Of a stretch of 64,000 nucleotides of DNA, positions 34,336-42,668 are shown in pieces. The translations under genes were made by a program, and so were the position numbers. Position 1 is the first letter of the stretch. Each line of letters opens with the position of its first letter. Origin of the DNA: Acidobacteriota bacterium (GTDB lineage: Bacteria > Acidobacteriota > Terriglobia > Terriglobales > Acidobacteriaceae); assembly GCA_018268915.1 (NCBI GenBank), contig JAFDVQ010000011.1:186001-250000 (forward strand), read 5' to 3'. The notes under the pieces were generated by a model, which saw only the letters and a program-made list of their open reading frames with translations, had not been told where the DNA came from and made no database searches.

Positions 34336-35604
34336 ATGACCGGGGATCAAACAGTTGCGGGAAACAAGGCTGGCGAAGGGATGCTAGTGCTGGGGGTGGA
34401 TACGTGCGGGCCGTCGGGCACGGTGGCGCTGGCGCGGGTTGAAGCTTCGGTCCCACCCAAGCAGAGCTTGGATGGGGCACCCGAGGAAGTGCCGGGATAC
34501 GCGATAGACGTGCTGGGACAGACGGAGCTGGCGGGGAAGACGTACTCGGCAACGCTGATCTCGGCAGTGGAGGGGTTGCTGACGAGGCAGGGTGTCGGGC
34601 TACGTGATGTTGTGGCGATCGTGGTGGTGAACGGGCCGGGAAGTTTTACGGGTGTGCGGGTTGGGTTGAGTGCGGTGAAGGGGCTGGCGGAGCCGGGGCA
34701 GATTCCTGTGGTGGCGGTGTCGCGGCTGGCGGTGCTGGCGGCGAAGGCTGGAGTAGGGTCGGCGGCGCTGGATGCGCATCGGCATGAGGTGTTCTTGCGG
34801 ATCGCTTCGGCGGATGGGAGTTCACGACAGTTGTTGGCGGGGGCGGAGGAGATATCCCAGGTCTCAAAATCGAGATCCTTCGACAGGCTCAGGACAGGCT
34901 CTGGGGCACCCAATGTTATTGCGGTTTGTGATGATGCGGCGGCTGCATTGATCGAATCAGCCTGGAGCAGGGTTGAATTGGTTCGAGTCGAGGCACCAAC
35001 CGCGTTTGACGCTATACGGCTCTGCGTGCCCGCGATTCTCGCTGGGGAGTTTTCAGACTTGGCGGCACTGGATGGGCACTATTTGCGGCGGTCGGACGCG
35101 GAGATTTTTGGGGAGGCGGCGAAGGCGAGGAGCAAAAACGGCGGTGAAATTCGGGTGAGGCGGATGGGGGATACGGATGTCGATGCCGTGATGGAGATTG
35201 CGGCGAAGACGGATCATGCGCCTCGATGGGGCCGGCCGGCGTATGTTGCGGCGATTGATCCGGGGAATCAGCCGAGGCGCGTGGCGCTGGTGGCGGAGGG
35301 GGATGGCGAGGTGCTGGTGGGGTTTGTGGTTGCGGCAGTGTTGCCGGGTGGGGAGGCGGAGCTGGAGAGCATTGTGACGGCTGTTCCGCATCAGAGGCGC
35401 GGGGTTGCGCGGGAGCTGTTTGCTGCGCTGAAGCATGAGTTGCGGAGGCAGGGAGTTCGGGAAGTGGTGCTTGAGGTTCGCGGGGGAAATCATTCAGCGC
35501 AGGGGTTCTACCGGTTTCTTGGATTCAGGGAAGATGGGCGGAGGGCGGGGTACTATGCGGGGCCGGTGGAGGACGCGGTGTTGATGCGACTTGGGCTCCG
35601 CTGA
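34336..35604 (+). CDS. tsaB-rimI: TsaB-RimI fusion: t6A synthesis subunit plus N-acetyltransferase
   Basis: 422 residues. Residues 16-250 match TsaB (MLVLGVDTCGPSGTVALA..., NGPGSFTGVRVGLSAVKGL), the partner of TsaD in threonylcarbamoylation of tRNA A37. Residues about 275-422 are a RimI-type GNAT domain (VTAVPHQRRGVARELFAAL as acetyl-CoA loop, NHSAQGFYRFLGF), which acetylates ribosomal protein S18 in E. coli. Two repeat units lie in frame inside the TsaB part (residues about 39-49 and 176-192). MLVL at residue 16 is an alternative start. A fusion of these two functions is known in other bacteria. Confidence 0.9.
   Translation: MTGDQTVAGNKAGEGMLVLGVDTCGPSGTVALARVEASVPPKQSLDGAPEEVPGYAIDVLGQTELAGKTYSATLISAVEGLLTRQGVGLRDVVAIVVVNGPGSFTGVRVGLSAVKGLAEPGQIPVVAVSRLAVLAAKAGVGSAALDAHRHEVFLRIASADGSSRQLLAGAEEISQVSKSRSFDRLRTGSGAPNVIAVCDDAAAALIESAWSRVELVRVEAPTAFDAIRLCVPAILAGEFSDLAALDGHYLRRSDAEIFGEAAKARSKNGGEIRVRRMGDTDVDAVMEIAAKTDHAPRWGRPAYVAAIDPGNQPRRVALVAEGDGEVLVGFVVAAVLPGGEAELESIVTAVPHQRRGVARELFAALKHELRRQGVREVVLEVRGGNHSAQGFYRFLGFREDGRRAGYYAGPVEDAVLMRLGLR
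34451..34483 (+). repeat. Canonical hairpin repeat unit inside tsaB-rimI
   Basis: An exact copy of the common unit (CCCACCCAAGC...GCTTGGATGGGGCACCCG) inside the coding sequence. It is read in frame as PPKQSLDGAPEE, in a region between two TsaB core strands, so it adds about ten residues without breaking the frame. Confidence 0.8.
34861..34911 (+). repeat. Second intragenic repeat unit in tsaB-rimI
   Basis: GTCTCAAAATCGAGA plus the widespread 'CTTCGACAGGCTCAGGACAG' core, ending CTGGGGCACCCA. Translated in frame as SKSRSFDRLRTGSGAP. The core is a sequence that recurs across many unrelated bacterial genomes. Confidence 0.75.
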
Positions 35605-35616
35605 TGCTGCGCCTGG

Positions 35617-35643
35617 GGTCAGAGATCAGTGATCAGGGGTCAT
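35617..35643. repeat. GGTCAG/GATCAG degenerate short repeat
   Basis: GGTCAGAGATCAGTGATCAGGGGTCA directly downstream of tsaB-rimI. It is the same short-repeat type as at 34249 and 38890. The rest of 35605-35860 has no visible feature. Confidence 0.55.
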
Positions 35644-35860
35644 CAAAGGCCCGACATTTTGGTTCCAACCCTCGTCACGATAATGCTGTGACCAGAATGG
35701 GCACCCGCTTTCTTCGGCAACGAATTGTGTTCTGGATCACGTGTGTTGAGTCAAGGTTAGGAAATCCACAATAACCTGGAAAATTCTGTTGAGTTGGCGC
35801 TTGCGAAGGGAGCAGGCAGAGGACTATATGTATTTTCTAAGAAACTCCAGGAGGTGCTGG

Positions 35861-36070
35861 ATGGATGAGATAAATGCCGCCACGCTGAGCGAAGAAGTCG
35901 GACGCCTTCACGCCGAACATCGTCGCTACGCTCAGCGGTTGGAAGAATTGCTTCAGAAGCCTTATCTCTCTACAGATGAGCAGCTCGAAGAAGTTCGCCT
36001 GAAGAAGCTGAAACTGCATGCCAAGGACCTGATTGTCGCTCTCGAGCACCGGGTTCCTGTGACTGCCTAG
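35861..36070 (+). CDS. DUF465 small coiled-coil protein
   Basis: 69 residues from an ATG with AGGAGG about six bases upstream, which fixes this start over the longer frame. The sequence ATLSEEVGRLHAEHRRYAQRL followed by KPYLSTDEQLEEVRLKKLKLHAKD matches the DUF465 (YdcH) fold: two helices with a conserved L.. .K.. .LK.. pattern and a short charged end. By family it is a small cytoplasmic alpha-hairpin of unknown function. Single gene. Confidence 0.85.
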   Translation: MDEINAATLSEEVGRLHAEHRRYAQRLEELLQKPYLSTDEQLEEVRLKKLKLHAKDLIVALEHRVPVTA

Positions 36071-36205
36071 TTCTCAGGCTTTTGGCCAGTGGGACGATGA
36101 TTTGAATAGCCTTACGGCGGGTGTGCACCTGACGAGGCGGTTCTCAGTGAGGCACTCTGCCGCAACTACCCTGGTGTCGAATCAACCGTATAATCGTTAG
36201 GGACA

Positions 36206-36844
36206 ATGGTTCGTGACGGTTACATCTACGGTTTGAGTCTGCTGGGGGTGGCGGCGGTCCTGGCATGGGCCACAGGCACCTGGTACTGGAGCATTGCGCC
36301 GGTTCTGCTGGCTGCCTTTTTTCTCTGGTTCTTCCGCGATCCACAACGCGATATTCCGAGGGGCGAGGGACAAATCGTTTCGCCTGCCGATGGGGTTGTG
36401 ACGGAAACGGTCCGGATCGACACGCAGGATGGGCCCCGGCAGCGAATCAGCATTTTTTTGAATGTGTTTGATGTGCATGTGAACCGTACGCCGATTGCGG
36501 GCGTGATTACGTCTGTGCGCTATCAGACTGGAAAATTTCTGAATGCGATGAACCAGGAGTGCGCGGAACGCAACGAACAAAATATTGTGACGGTGCGCGG
36601 CGAGGGGATTGAGATCGTATTCAAGCAGATCGCGGGACTGATCGCGCGGCGAATTGTCTTCAACTATCGCGAGGGCGACAAGGTCGAGCGCGGACAGCGC
36701 GTTGGGCTGATCAAGTTTGGCTCGAGGACCGATGTGATTCTGCCGGCTGAAGCGGATATCCGGGTGAAGACGGGGCAGCGCGTGAAAGGCGGTGCGTCGA
36801 TCATTGCGGAGATGCCGCGTGCCAAGAGCGGGGCGACTTCGTGA
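36206..36844 (+). CDS. psd: Phosphatidylserine decarboxylase, short PSD type
   Basis: 212 residues. N-terminal hydrophobic segment (about 8-35), then the decarboxylase core: FRDPQRDIPRGEGQIVSPADGVV, FLNVFDVHVNRTPIAG, NEQNIVTVRGEGIEIVFKQIAG. The autocatalytic cleavage site FGSR at about 171-174 (Ser173 becomes the pyruvoyl group) replaces the LGST of longer enzymes. It converts phosphatidylserine to phosphatidylethanolamine at the inner membrane. Its stop overlaps the pssA GTG start (GTGA at 36841-36844), so substrate-producing and substrate-using enzymes are coupled. Confidence 0.93.
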   Translation: MVRDGYIYGLSLLGVAAVLAWATGTWYWSIAPVLLAAFFLWFFRDPQRDIPRGEGQIVSPADGVVTETVRIDTQDGPRQRISIFLNVFDVHVNRTPIAGVITSVRYQTGKFLNAMNQECAERNEQNIVTVRGEGIEIVFKQIAGLIARRIVFNYREGDKVERGQRVGLIKFGSRTDVILPAEADIRVKTGQRVKGGASIIAEMPRAKSGATS

Positions 36845-37764
36845 ATCAATCGGATGCGGCGCTGGCTCAGGCCAGGAATCGCGCGCGCATCCGGCGCGGG
36901 ATGTTTATCCTTCCGTCGTTCTTTACAGCCCTGAACATCGGTGCGGGCTACTTTGCGATCACGCAGACGCTGGACGCGATTTCGAACAATTTGAACGCAA
37001 TCGGTTCGCTGACGCATCTGGATGTGGCGGCGATTGCGATTCTCTTGGCGATTCCGTTTGATTCCCTGGATGGTCGTATCGCGCGCATGACAAATACGGC
37101 TAGCGATTTCGGGCGCGAACTGGATTCGCTGGCGGATGTGATTACGTTCGGCGTGGCTCCGAGTTTGCTGGCATGGGTGTGGGGATTCCGTTCGCTGCCG
37201 GAAGAGATGAATCCGGATGTGCGGCACCACATCATCCAGGCCGGAGCGTTTCTCTGCTTTCTGTTTGTAATCGGCGGGGCATCGAGACTGGCGCGATTTA
37301 ACATCAGCCACGATCCAAAGCCGCGCAATCCGGGAAGGGCGGACAGGAAGTATTTTGTCGGGATGCCGATTCCTGCGGCGGCTGCTCTGCTGGCATCGAC
37401 GGTGCATTTCTTCGGCGGGTATCCGGTGACGGAGTGGTGGGTTGCGATTCCGTGGATGATGCTGGTGGGGCTGGCTGCGTTTCTGATGGTGAGCACGTGG
37501 CGGTTCTGGTCGGGCAAGGAGATCGACCTGAGCAAGGCGCATCCGTTCCGTTTGTTGCCGGTGATGGCGATTGTGCTGTACGTCATGGTCCGGTACTCAC
37601 AGGGAGTGCTGTTTCCGATTGCGCTGATCTATACGTTTTCGGGTATCTGGGCGCGCGCGGCTTATGGATGGTCGCGCAGGCGGCGCAGAGGATTGCGAGG
37701 TGGCGGCATGGAGCAATTGCAGGATAACGCCAATCCCGATCCGGACCCGCTGCATCATACGTGA
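36841..37764 (+). CDS. pssA: CDP-diacylglycerol-serine O-phosphatidyltransferase
   Basis: 307 residues from GTG, overlapping the psd stop. The CDP-alcohol phosphatidyltransferase motif is complete: Asp74, Asp77-Gly78, Ala81-Arg82, Gly91, Asp95 and Asp99 (DSLDGRIAR...GRELDSLAD). About eight membrane helices follow. It makes phosphatidylserine from CDP-diacylglycerol and serine, feeding the psd enzyme. The C-terminus has a basic RRRRGLRGGG tail. The pair psd-pssA is a known acidobacterial and proteobacterial arrangement. Confidence 0.93.
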   Translation: MNQSDAALAQARNRARIRRGMFILPSFFTALNIGAGYFAITQTLDAISNNLNAIGSLTHLDVAAIAILLAIPFDSLDGRIARMTNTASDFGRELDSLADVITFGVAPSLLAWVWGFRSLPEEMNPDVRHHIIQAGAFLCFLFVIGGASRLARFNISHDPKPRNPGRADRKYFVGMPIPAAAALLASTVHFFGGYPVTEWWVAIPWMMLVGLAAFLMVSTWRFWSGKEIDLSKAHPFRLLPVMAIVLYVMVRYSQGVLFPIALIYTFSGIWARAAYGWSRRRRRGLRGGGMEQLQDNANPDPDPLHHT

Positions 37765-37862
37765 GTTTTGAGTTGCCAGTCGCCAGTTTCCAGCTACAGC
37801 GATTGACGCAAAGAGATATTCGGTATTGACGAAGCTGGCGTTCAACCACGAAAAGGAACTCT

Positions 37863-38888
37863 GTGTACAAGATTGCAATTGTTGGGGCATCGACGCTGCT
37901 GGGTAAAGAGCTGAAGGATGCGATTTCAGAATCGTCGCTGGCGGCTGCAGACCTTTCACTGCTGGATGAAGACGAGGGGCTGGGGCAACTCGATCAGGTA
38001 GGCGACGAGATCACGTTTGTGCAGGCGATCAGTCCGGATGCATTTGAGCACATGGACTTCACGTTTTTCTGTGGAACGGAGAAGCTGACGCAGAAGTACT
38101 GGCGAGAGGCGCTTCGAGCGGGCTCGACGGTATTGGATTTGTCGGGAGCATTGGATTCAGAGACAGGAGTGCTGGTTAGGTCGCCGTGGGTTGAGGCGCA
38201 GGAGGTGACGGCGGACCTGTTCACACCCGCAGTGGTGCCGGCAAATCCGGCAACGCTGGCTCTGGCGTTGCTGATGGAGCGCGTGCAGCAGGCTGCTCCT
38301 GTGCGGCAAGCGGCGGCGACGGTCATGCTGCCGGCGAGCGAGTTTGGACGTCTGGCAATGGATGAGCTGCATCAGCAGACGGTAAACCTGCTGAGTTTTC
38401 AATCGCTGCCGAAAGCGACATTCGACGCACAGACTGCCTATAACTTGCTGAGCGGGTTTGGAGAGAGCGCGAAGGCGAGCCTGGGTCAGATGGACGCGCG
38501 AATTCGGCGGCAGTACAACGCGCTGGCGGGAAGAAGGCTGCCGTCGCTGGCGGTGCAGACGATCAGTGCGCCGGTGTTTCATGGGCATGCGTTCTCAATC
38601 TTTGTCGAGTTGGAGAGGCCCGTTGATGTGGCAGCTCTGGAAGAGGCGCTGGGCGGCGAGCATGTAGACCTGGTGCTGGAAGAGACGGACTCGCCTTCGA
38701 ACCTTGCGGCGACGGGACAGAACGATGTGCTGGTGCGGTTGCGTCTTGAGGCTGGCGCGCGAAATGCGAATGAGTCGACGCGGCTTTGGCTGTGGGCGGC
38801 GTCGGACAATCTGAGATTGCATGCGCAGAATGCGGTGGAGTGCGCGTTGGATCTGAGGCGGCTGAGGCCGCAGGGAACGGTGCAGTGA
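37863..38888 (+). CDS. Aspartate-semialdehyde dehydrogenase-like protein lacking the catalytic Cys
   Basis: 341 residues from GTG with AAAAGGA upstream. The N-terminal Rossmann motif IAIVGASTLLGKEL and the C-terminal dimerisation domain (RRQYNALAGRR, APVFHGHAFSIFVEL with the conserved His) match Asd. In the expected NPNCST active-site segment this protein reads ANPATLAL (residues about 127-134), so the nucleophilic Cys is Thr131. It resembles the USG-1 paralogues found in proteobacteria, which also lack the Cys. It should not be an active Asd; the role is unknown. It follows pssA on the same strand, and a terminator lies downstream. Confidence 0.82.
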   Translation: MYKIAIVGASTLLGKELKDAISESSLAAADLSLLDEDEGLGQLDQVGDEITFVQAISPDAFEHMDFTFFCGTEKLTQKYWREALRAGSTVLDLSGALDSETGVLVRSPWVEAQEVTADLFTPAVVPANPATLALALLMERVQQAAPVRQAAATVMLPASEFGRLAMDELHQQTVNLLSFQSLPKATFDAQTAYNLLSGFGESAKASLGQMDARIRRQYNALAGRRLPSLAVQTISAPVFHGHAFSIFVELERPVDVAALEEALGGEHVDLVLEETDSPSNLAATGQNDVLVRLRLEAGARNANESTRLWLWAASDNLRLHAQNAVECALDLRRLRPQGTVQ

Positions 38889-38889
38889 G

Positions 38890-39010
38890 CAGTGGTCAGG
38901 GGTCAGGGATCAGGGATCAGTGGTCAGTGGTCAGGGATCAGGGGATGAGGGAACGAGAAGAGAAGGGACTAGGGACTAGGTAGGGACTAGGGACTAGGGA
39001 CTAGGGACTG
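38890..39010. repeat. Tandem short repeats: GGTCAG/GATCAG run then GGGACTA run
   Basis: 38890-38952 alternates GGTCAG and GATCAG about nine times with small variations. After a short AG-rich link, 38966-39010 repeats GGGACTA about six times. Both lie between the Asd-like gene and a terminator hairpin. Confidence 0.75.
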
Positions 39011-39011
39011 A

Positions 39012-39054
39012 AGAACACTCCCCGCGAGCATTGCCTGCGGGGAGTGTTCTTTTT
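39012..39054 (+). terminator. Strong rho-independent terminator after the Asd-like gene
   Basis: AGAACACTCCCCGC pairs with GCGGGGAGTGTTCT, a perfect 14-bp stem with an 11-base loop, followed by TTTTT on the plus strand. Confidence 0.88.
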
Positions 39055-39081
39055 GACCTGAGGTTGTCCTTGTTCCTGAAG

Positions 39082-39849
39082 CTATTCCTTGTTGCTGACG
39101 AGGGAGAACATGGCGCCCTGGGGGTCCTGGGCGTTGATGATCCAGCCGCCGCCGGGGACCTGCATGGGACCGTTGAGGACTTTACCACCGCCTGCTGTGA
39201 CGCGTTCTACGGCTGCCTTGATGGAGTCGACGTTGAAGTAGAAGTTCCAGCAGGAGACGGGGATGTGGGGCGCTTTGGTCATCATGCCGCCATCGCCCAT
39301 TTCCTTGTGGTCGCCTTCATCGAAGAGCCGGTAGATGCCCATGGAGCCCATGTCCATATCCGTGATTTTGGTCCAGCCGAAGAACTTGTTGTAGAAGCTA
39401 TACCCGGCTTCGACGTCGGTGGTGTACAGCTCGTGCCAGCCGATGGTGCCGGGCGTAGGCGACTCGGGGCGCTTGGGGCTGGGCATGGCGGGGTCGGGAG
39501 TGAAGACGATGATGGCTGCGCCCTGAGGGTCGGACATGACAGCGAAACGGAGCATCTTGGGAATGTCTGTGGCGGGCTTCCAGAGCTTGCCCCCGGCTTC
39601 GACGATCTTCTCGATGTGCGCGTCGACGTCATCGACAGCGATGTAGCCGATCCAGGCGGTGTGGCCAGGGATGGTGAGCATTCCCGCGATACCTACGTCA
39701 CCGATGTTGAAGGTGGTGTACGTCGAGCCGTCGGGGCTGGGCATTTCCTTTGCGGTCCAGCCGACGACGTCGGAATAGAATTTGCCAGCGGCTTTAGGGT
39801 CGCTGGTCATGAGTTCGTACCAGCCGAACTTGCCTTTGGGGGTAAACAT
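39082..39849 (-). CDS. Two-domain VOC (glyoxalase-like) protein
   Basis: 255 residues composed of two vicinal-oxygen-chelate domains. The first (about 6-120) starts GKFGWYELMTSDPKAAGKFY, and the second (about 132-252) starts GTIGWHELYTTDVEAGYSFY. Each has the beta-alpha-beta-beta-beta unit and ends with PQGA. Conserved metal ligands (Glu of YEL, His/Glu of WHEL and residues near GG) are present only partly, so activity is uncertain. By family it may be a metal-dependent lyase, dioxygenase or resistance protein. Confidence 0.85.
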   Translation of the reverse strand: MFTPKGKFGWYELMTSDPKAAGKFYSDVVGWTAKEMPSPDGSTYTTFNIGDVGIAGMLTIPGHTAWIGYIAVDDVDAHIEKIVEAGGKLWKPATDIPKMLRFAVMSDPQGAAIIVFTPDPAMPSPKRPESPTPGTIGWHELYTTDVEAGYSFYNKFFGWTKITDMDMGSMGIYRLFDEGDHKEMGDGGMMTKAPHIPVSCWNFYFNVDSIKAAVERVTAGGGKVLNGPMQVPGGGWIINAQDPQGAMFSLVSNKE

Positions 39850-40006
39850 GGGGGTCTCTCCTGTGCTTGTTTTATGCGCTCGTGTTTTCGTCGATCTCGA
39901 AGCAGATTCGTTGATATCAACGTAAGGCGGACGGTGTCAACCGCTGGTCCATGAATTGTGGTGAAGCGGATTTTTAGGCATGAGTACGGGCGGGGCCTCT
40001 TTGTTT

Positions 40007-40055
40007 CCCATGTCTGCAACGAAGGGAGACCGTTCGGTAAGCTCAGGGGCACCCG
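40007..40055. repeat. GGGGCACCC repeat unit with long spacer
   Basis: CCCATGTCTGCAAC...GGGAGACC followed by GTTCGGTAAGCTCA and GGGGCACCCGAG. A mosaic member of the dispersed family, in the 231-base spacer between the VOC gene and dGTPase. Confidence 0.55.
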
Positions 40056-40080
40056 AGCTTTGATCCTAGGAACCGGTTAT

Positions 40081-41244
40081 TCAGGGCTGGGCTACATGAC
40101 GCAGCCAGAGTTGTTCGATATAGCTGTCGGTCATGCCGGCAATGTAGTCGGCGACAGTGCGAGCGAGGCCTTCTGTGGGGATCTGGATCTGGTGATCGGC
40201 AGGCAGCAGACCGGGGTCTGACATGAGGGTCGAAAAGATTCCCTTTACGACGCGGGCGGCGCGGTCGTGTTCTTCTTCCATGCCGGGAGAGTTGTAGAAG
40301 TTGGCGTAGAGGTAGCGCTTTGCGGTTGCACGCTCGGCTTCCATTGCAGGGCTGAGGACGGCGATGCGATGTGGTGTGCGACGGATGTCGGGGAGCGTGG
40401 TTGCGCCGAGAGCGGCGATGCGGCGATGAACTTCTTCGATCAGATCTGTGACAAGCGCATTGAGGATGCGGTTCAGGGACTCGTAGACGGCCTGCTTGGC
40501 TGGAGCTTTGACGTGTTCGCCCGTGACTTCGTTGTGGAACTGGCGGAAGAGCGGTACGTGATCGCAGACATCGCCGATATCAAGAATGCCGGAGTCGAGG
40601 CCGTCGTCGAAGTCGGCGGTCAGATAGGCGATTTCATCGGCAATGTCGATAAGCTGAGCTTCGAGTGGAGGGCGAAGGTCGAGGAAGTAAGCGGAGAGCT
40701 CGGGATGCGTGGCGGTCGTGTAATCGCGTGAATGCTTGATGATGCCTTCGCGCATTGCGAGAGTGAGATTGAGGCCGCGGAATACGGGATATCGCTCTTC
40801 GAACCAGGTGACGATGCGCAGGGCGTGGATGTTGTGGTCGAAGCCAAGGCCGTGTTCATGGAGGGCTTCGTCGAGGGCTTTCTCACCGGCGTGGCCGAAG
40901 GGAGGATGGCCAATGTCATGGGCGAGGGCGAGGGCTTCGGCGAGCTCGGAGTTAAGGCCGAGAGCATTGGCGATGGTGCGGGAGATCTGGGCGACCTCGA
41001 GCGTGTGCGTGAGACGGCTGCGAAAGTGATCGCCTTGGAAGCCGCCGGCGAGACGGGAGAAGACCTGGGTTTTTCCAGCGAGACGCCGGAAGGAGCGTGC
41101 ATGGAGGATGCGGGCGCGATCTCGCGCGAAGGAAGAGCGGTAGGGATGGTGCGGTTCGGAATACTGACGTGAAGTGAGCTCTCCTTCGCCCTTCACTGCT
41201 ATGTCGGGCGGAAGAAGCAAGCTCGAGGAGGGCGGTTCGCTCAT
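40081..41244 (-). CDS. dgt: dGTP triphosphohydrolase-like HD protein
   Basis: 387 residues from the ATG at 41242-41244 (six more codons with an ATG lie upstream). The HD-domain metal ligands are intact: RLTHTLEVAQ (His), LAHDIGHPPFGHAGE (His-Asp plus the GHPPFGH block typical of dGTPases) and the later Asp of IDIADEIAYL. The N-terminal RRLAGKTQVF segment is also a dGTPase hallmark. By family it cleaves dGTP to deoxyguanosine and triphosphate. Genome-maintenance role in the cytoplasm is likely; regulation is not visible. Confidence 0.9.
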   Translation of the reverse strand: MSEPPSSSLLLPPDIAVKGEGELTSRQYSEPHHPYRSSFARDRARILHARSFRRLAGKTQVFSRLAGGFQGDHFRSRLTHTLEVAQISRTIANALGLNSELAEALALAHDIGHPPFGHAGEKALDEALHEHGLGFDHNIHALRIVTWFEERYPVFRGLNLTLAMREGIIKHSRDYTTATHPELSAYFLDLRPPLEAQLIDIADEIAYLTADFDDGLDSGILDIGDVCDHVPLFRQFHNEVTGEHVKAPAKQAVYESLNRILNALVTDLIEEVHRRIAALGATTLPDIRRTPHRIAVLSPAMEAERATAKRYLYANFYNSPGMEEEHDRAARVVKGIFSTLMSDPGLLPADHQIQIPTEGLARTVADYIAGMTDSYIEQLWLRHVAQP

Positions 41245-41519
41245 CGTGAGGCGATTGATCACTCAGGTTCGGTTATAACGCATGGAATGCTTGAGTGCAC
41301 ACGAAGGACTCGTGCAGGGTTTATTCAAATTGGTCGCGTGAGCGTGCTGGGAATCACGAAAGTGCCTAGTGCGAGGTGCTATAAATTCTTGGTGCGACAG
41401 AATGGACAATTGCCCGCATGCGGGAGTACCATCCTGCCGTTTTTGACAGGTGCGCGGGCACGGGGTTTAATTGGGCGCGCAATCCGAGAGACCTTTTCAC
41501 GTTCGGACCGGAGGCAAGA

Positions 41520-42506
41520 ATGAAAACGATGAAATCAGTTGGGCTGGCATTGTTACTCATCGGAGTTGCATTCACTACAGGCTGCGAGAGGCATTCGAAG
41601 AAAGAGGTGTTTTACCTCGTCGGAGTCAACATGTCATTGCCGTACTGGCAGACGGTGGCAAAGGGATTCAACCAGGCTGCCGCGCAGTATATGGTGACGG
41701 CGAAGGTCGCGGGACCGGAGAACTACGACCCGCAGGCTGAGCTAGCAGAGATGCAGAAGGCAGTGGCCGCGAAGCCGGCTGGGATTCTGATTTCGGTTGC
41801 AGACGTCTCCGTGCTCGGGTCAGCGATCGATTCGGCGATCGCAGCGGGAGTTCCGGTGATCACGATTGATTCGGATGCACCGGGGACAAAGAGGCTATTT
41901 TTCATCGGAACGAACAACCTTGAAGCAGGCCGGATGGGTGGTCACCGGGTTGTGGAGCAACTGGGCGGTTCGGGCAATGTGGTGTTCTTCTCGCTTTCGG
42001 GGCAGCCGAATATGGAAGATCGCCTGAAGGGATTCAAGGACGTGTTGGACAGCCGGCCGAACATTCACATCGCGGATGTAATCGACATCAAGAGCGATGC
42101 GCGGGCGGCATTCGACAAGACGCAAGAGCTGTTGGCGCTTACCGGACCGAAGAAAGTGAGTGCGTTTGTCTGCCTTGAGTCGGCGTCGGGCAAGATGGTG
42201 TCGGATGCGGTGAAGCGTGCGAATGGAACCGATCGCATGGTAGTCGCGTGGGACGTAAACCAGGACACGCTCGACGGGATCAAGGGCGGGTCAATCAACG
42301 CGACGGTGGCACAGAAGCCGTTCACGATGGGGTATGTCGGACTGAAGCAACTGGATGGAATCTTCCACAATCCGCCGTCCTCGCTATCGAAGGACAACAG
42401 CCAGGATGCGTTCTCGCCATTCCCGGTGTTCATCGATACAGGCACGTCGCTGGTCGATAAGCGGAACGTGGATGCATTTATCGAGTCGGCGCAGGCGCAT
42501 CAGTAG
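41520..42506 (+). CDS. Sugar-binding periplasmic lipoprotein of ABC type, no transporter nearby
   Basis: 328 residues from an ATG with GGAGG upstream. A signal peptide with the lipobox TTGC places lipid-anchored Cys at residue 22. The remaining protein is a type I periplasmic binding fold (Peripla_BP_4 / RbsB-like): GVNMSLPYWQTVAKGF, AAKPAGILISVADVSVLGSA, VITIDSDAPGTKRLFFIGTNN, and GYVGLKQLDGIFHNPP. It most likely binds a sugar or a polyol. No permease or ATPase gene is in the vicinity, so it either works with a distant ABC transporter or as a sensor. A strong terminator follows. Confidence 0.88.
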   Translation: MKTMKSVGLALLLIGVAFTTGCERHSKKEVFYLVGVNMSLPYWQTVAKGFNQAAAQYMVTAKVAGPENYDPQAELAEMQKAVAAKPAGILISVADVSVLGSAIDSAIAAGVPVITIDSDAPGTKRLFFIGTNNLEAGRMGGHRVVEQLGGSGNVVFFSLSGQPNMEDRLKGFKDVLDSRPNIHIADVIDIKSDARAAFDKTQELLALTGPKKVSAFVCLESASGKMVSDAVKRANGTDRMVVAWDVNQDTLDGIKGGSINATVAQKPFTMGYVGLKQLDGIFHNPPSSLSKDNSQDAFSPFPVFIDTGTSLVDKRNVDAFIESAQAHQ

Positions 42507-42592
42507 CGATCTGACTCCCACCCATTTCGCGAACCAGATGAAGTACGCGGCGACTTGAGGCTGGGCAGTTGGTTAGATCCGTTAAGAACAAT

Positions 42593-42635
42593 TGCGGCAG
42601 CTTCGGAGAAATGGAAGCTGCCGCATTCTTTTTTG
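42593..42635 (+). terminator. Rho-independent terminator after the sugar-binding lipoprotein
   Basis: TGCGGCAGCTTC pairs with GAAGCTGCCGCA, a 12-bp stem with a 9-base loop, followed by TTCTTTTTT. Confidence 0.9.
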
Positions 42636-42668
42636 GGCAGCAGAGTCTTGCGGGGCTGTATTGTCGTT

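Noticed and set aside
33245..34339. 364-codon plus-strand frame opposite the DHA2 exporter
   Set aside because: Its Glu/Asp/Gly-rich composition mirrors the hydrophobic codons of the exporter on the other strand; no independent evidence.
39031..39954. 307-codon plus-strand frame opposite the VOC gene
   Set aside because: The two VOC domains are clear on the minus strand; the plus frame is an acidic antisense shadow that also spans a terminator.
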